This document shows positions 4,583 through 5,865 of a stretch of DNA of 5,865 nucleotides, piece by piece (positions within the stretch are counted from its first letter, which is position 1; every line of letters begins with the position of its first letter). The stretch spans positions 1 to 5,865 of the forward strand of contig MNZY01000166.1 of NCBI GenBank assembly GCA_001873845.1. Reading direction: 5' to 3'. Below the pieces are notes generated by a model. It ran no database searches, was not told the origin of the DNA, and saw nothing but the letters and a program-made list of their open reading frames with translations. The stretch comes from Candidatus Altarchaeum sp. CG2_30_32_3053 (lineage in GTDB: Archaea > Altiarchaeota > Altiarchaeia > Altiarchaeales > Altiarchaeaceae). The position numbers and the translations under genes were made by a program.

Positions 4583-5389
4583 ATGCCAACAGTAGAATTT
4601 AACACAAACGAATTAACTGAATTAACAGGAGTTAGCGACCTGAATTTTTTAAGGGAAAGGATTCCTATGCTTGGAGTTGATATGGAATGTCTTGACAGGG
4701 ATAAAGCAACAATAGAAATTTTCCCGAACAGGCCGGATATGTTGTCCGTTGAAGGATTTGCGCGGGCGCTGGGAAATTTTCTGGGAATAAATAAAAGCGT
4801 TAAGCAATATACGGTTAATGAAACAAAGGGCGAAATTTTTGTTGATGCGTCAGTAAGAAAGAGCAGGCCGTTTATATCTTCTGCAATTGTGAAAAATTTA
4901 AATATCACGGATGCACGGCTAAAATCCCTGATGAATATTCAGGAGAAACTGCATATTACACACGGAAGAAACAGGAAAAAGGTAGCAATTGGTATTCACA
5001 ATTTGGATGTCATAAAATTTCCAGTAATTTATAAAGGTGTCCGACCAAAGGACTATAAATTTATCCCGCTGAATTTTGAAATTTCTATGGATTTGGATGA
5101 AATTTTAAGGAAACATCCGAAAGGAATTGACTATGGAAAAATAATGAATAACTTTGACCGGCTTCCGCTCATTGTTGATGCAGATAACGATGTTATTTCA
5201 ATGCCACCCATCATAAATGCCGACCGCACAAGGGTGACAGAAGCAACAAAAAATTTGTTTGTTGAAGTCACCGGAACAAATGAATATGCGGTTGAAAAAG
5301 CACTGGCGATTATTGTATGCTCACTTGCAGATATGGGAGGAGAAATTTATAATGTCCATATGCATAATGTAATTGAAAAAGTCATTTAG
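4583..5389 (+). CDS. pheT: Phenylalanyl-tRNA synthetase beta subunit, N-terminal fragment (B1 and B3/B4 editing domain)
   Basis: Archaeal/eukaryotic-type PheT is about 550 residues and pairs with PheS to charge tRNA-Phe; this product has 268. The N-terminal B1 part includes EIFPNRPDMLSVEGFARAL (45-63). The B3/B4 part includes QEKLHITHGRNRKKVAIGIH (120-139) and SMPPIINADRTRVTEATKN (206-224), with FVEVTGT after it. B3/B4 is the domain that hydrolyses Tyr-tRNA-Phe. The chain stops after SLADMGGEIYNVHM, about where B3/B4 ends, so the B5 region and the catalytic-like B6-B7 core are absent. The last ~8 residues (HNVIEKVI) do not look like PheT and may be read-through into foreign sequence. The start is convincing (MPTVEFNTNEL) but sits directly on the end of the metF remnant. 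It is either a truncated second copy or a free-standing editing protein; the former is more likely. Confidence 0.85.
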   Translation: MPTVEFNTNELTELTGVSDLNFLRERIPMLGVDMECLDRDKATIEIFPNRPDMLSVEGFARALGNFLGINKSVKQYTVNETKGEIFVDASVRKSRPFISSAIVKNLNITDARLKSLMNIQEKLHITHGRNRKKVAIGIHNLDVIKFPVIYKGVRPKDYKFIPLNFEISMDLDEILRKHPKGIDYGKIMNNFDRLPLIVDADNDVISMPPIINADRTRVTEATKNLFVEVTGTNEYAVEKALAIIVCSLADMGGEIYNVHMHNVIEKVI

Positions 5390-5409
5390 TTTTCAGTATA
5401 TAAATTTAG

Positions 5410-5416
5410 TTTTTTT
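5410..5416 (+). terminator. T7 run after the pheT fragment
   Basis: A run of seven T begins 21 bases after the pheT fragment stop, followed 26 bases later by a 12-bp AT hairpin. Archaeal termination needs only U-rich tracts, so this is a plausible end for a thyX-metF-pheT transcript. T-runs are frequent in this AT-rich sequence, so the call is modest. Confidence 0.3.
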
Positions 5417-5442
5417 CCTATAAATATTAAGATTGCCGTGCA

Positions 5443-5469
5443 ATTTTAAATTTTACAAAAATTTAAAAT
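5443..5469. repeat. Perfect 12-bp inverted repeat with a 3-base loop
   Basis: ATTTTAAATTTT (5443-5454) and AAAATTTAAAAT (5458-5469) pair perfectly around ACA. All pairs are A-T. It could support termination of the upstream transcript on the plus strand, or be a relic of a mobile element end. AT-only palindromes arise easily in such sequence. Confidence 0.6.
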
Positions 5470-5679
5470 ATCGGAGCAACAGCGAGGATATAATGTATGC
5501 TTTCCTGACATATCAGTTTTAAAAAAGCAGAATTTTGCCTGGGCGTAGCGATTTGTGAAATAACCTATTAGCACTAAAATTAAGCACTAAAAAAACAGAT
5601 ATTTTTTCTAATTTTTTTATATTTACCATTTACCGCACGCTGTTTTTCTGAAAATTTATTTGCTGAAAATTTTAAAAAT

Positions 5680-5753
5680 TCCAAGTTAACAAAATAATAC
5701 GATTACTCTATCTTGTTTTTAAATATTTTTACTTTACCAATAGTTAACTTGGA
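5680..5753. repeat. 11-bp inverted repeat TCCAAGTTAAC / GTTAACTTGGA
   Basis: The arms at 5680-5690 and 5743-5753 are exact inverse copies, 52 bases apart, and the spacer is very A/T-rich. The pair lies immediately left of another hairpin (5761-5784) and of the zinc-ribbon frame. The octamer AGTTAACT in the right arm also occurs in the thyX leader at 3591-3598. It may be an operator pair or part of a mobile element end; neither can be decided from this window. Confidence 0.55.
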
Positions 5754-5760
5754 CTTTTTG

Positions 5761-5784
5761 AGGTCAAACTCACAGCATTGACCT
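5761..5784. repeat. 7-bp hairpin AGGTCAA / TTGACCT
   Basis: Perfect 7-bp arms (5761-5767 and 5778-5784) enclose a 10-base loop. Mixed base composition makes it more stable than other hairpins here. Its position at the beginning of the transposase-like frame recalls stem-loops over insertion-sequence start sites that keep read-through transcription from being translated, but this is inference. Confidence 0.45.
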
Positions 5785-5865
5785 TCATTTTCGTTATTTT
5801 TTTCGTGCTAATGGGTTACAAAAGGATAGCATTGTTTGCCCCAAGTGTGAATCTGATGTCAAACC
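5762..5865 (+). CDS. Partial frame resembling the N-terminus of an IS1016/IS1595-type transposase
   Basis: The frame is open after a TGA at 5759-5761 and runs off the right edge (34 codons). It contains FRANGLQKDSIVCPKCESDV, with Cys26 and Cys29 as the first half of a zinc ribbon at about residues 26-29. A helical FLRxxGL segment followed by a CPxC zinc ribbon is typical of the N-terminus of ISXO2-like (IS1595/IS1016/Merlin) DDE transposases. No ATG, GTG or TTG lies in frame before the ribbon, so the true start is either unusual, in another frame through a lesion, or lost. Without the downstream sequence the call stays tentative. Confidence 0.4.

Larger units (their letters stand above)
5561..5818. 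repeat. Long-spaced inverted repeat, 13 of 14 matches
   Basis: TAACCTATTAGCAC (5561-5574) is repeated in inverted orientation as GTGCTAATGGGTTA (5805-5818), with one mismatch. The arms contain all four bases, so this is less likely to be chance than the AT-only repeats. About 230 bases separate them. The right arm lies inside the possible transposase reading frame, which argues against a simple terminal inverted repeat of that element and for a second, smaller element or a partial inverted duplication. Confidence 0.5.
5390..5865. other. AT-rich segment without a complete gene
   Basis: These 476 bases hold no complete ORF that I can support and no recognisable remainder of pheT. One short frame at about 5451-5548 (containing RGYNVCFPDISVLKKQ before a TAG) looks faintly protein-like but is not recognised. 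The segment contains a T-run, a 12-bp AT hairpin, direct repeats (CTGAAAATTT at 5648-5657 and 5663-5672; AGCACTAAAA at 5570-5579 and 5583-5592), two inverted repeats, a 7-bp hairpin and the beginning of a zinc-ribbon frame at the right edge. I see no tRNA or rRNA. Confidence 0.6.

Noticed and set aside
4576..4908. Minus-strand open frame opposite the pheT fragment
   Set aside because: The plus strand carries clear PheT motifs throughout this stretch; the opposite frame shows no family features.
5451..5548. Possible continuation of PheT (segment containing CFPDISVLKKQ, loosely like the TPDLSP region that starts B5)
   Set aside because: Only a few residues match, it is in a different setting after several stops, and nothing PheT-like follows.
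1..5865. CRISPR array, tRNA or rRNA
   Set aside because: No regularly spaced repeats with unique spacers were seen, and no cloverleaf or rRNA-like GC-rich segment is present.

Overview
The window looks like a piece of a strongly AT-rich archaeal genome. The phenylalanyl-tRNA synthetase beta fragment is of the archaeal/eukaryotic type. There is a PAC2-family proteasome assembly chaperone ending in an HbYX motif, a stand-alone archaeal-size JAMM metalloprotease and an Fcf1/VapC-like PIN protein. Starts follow A/T-rich archaeal promoter boxes and mostly lack Shine-Dalgarno sites. The exact lineage cannot be read from this; an uncultured, low-GC euryarchaeon or an Altiarchaeum-like organism is a guess, not a result.

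Layout. Left part (1-2208): a protein-quality-control neighbourhood. A JAMM peptidase on the minus strand (152-547) diverges from a PAC2/Pba-type chaperone (670-1419), across an intergenic region with four A-tracts spaced exactly 10 bp apart. The chaperone is followed by a small Hsp20 (1460-1813) with its own TATA box. A PIN-domain protein on the minus strand (1816-2208) meets Hsp20 tail to tail with 2 bp between.

Middle part (2218-3442), minus strand: a 17-bp tandem repeat, then a membrane-anchored helical-repeat gene broken by two frameshifts (2236-3187). Upstream of it lie a 16-bp perfect palindrome and a doubtful small cysteine-containing ORF (3242-3442).

Right part (3443-5865), plus strand: thyX (3624-4247) is intact, with a textbook TATA box and a G-rich ribosome binding site. 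After it come the first ~88 codons of metF, ending in a stop, and then the first 268 codons of pheT, which stop at the end of the B3/B4 editing domain. The metF-like reading continues past its stop almost exactly to the pheT start codon, so this looks like a rearrangement junction. The last 476 bases contain no complete gene. They hold AT-rich hairpins, two longer inverted repeats and, at the right edge, a short reading frame with a CPxC zinc-ribbon start resembling IS1016/IS1595-type transposases.

How the genes fit together. JAMM, PAC2 and Hsp20 plausibly serve protein turnover (removal of ubiquitin-like SAMP tags, 20S proteasome assembly, holding of unfolded proteins). ThyX and MetF would both consume methylene-tetrahydrofolate, but MetF is broken here. 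The right half reads as a remodelled zone: two truncated housekeeping genes, one frameshifted gene, repeats and a probable transposase remnant. I did not find a convincing new multi-gene system. The strongest points for a second look are the metF/pheT junction, the pheT stop at a domain border, and the double frameshift at A-runs.
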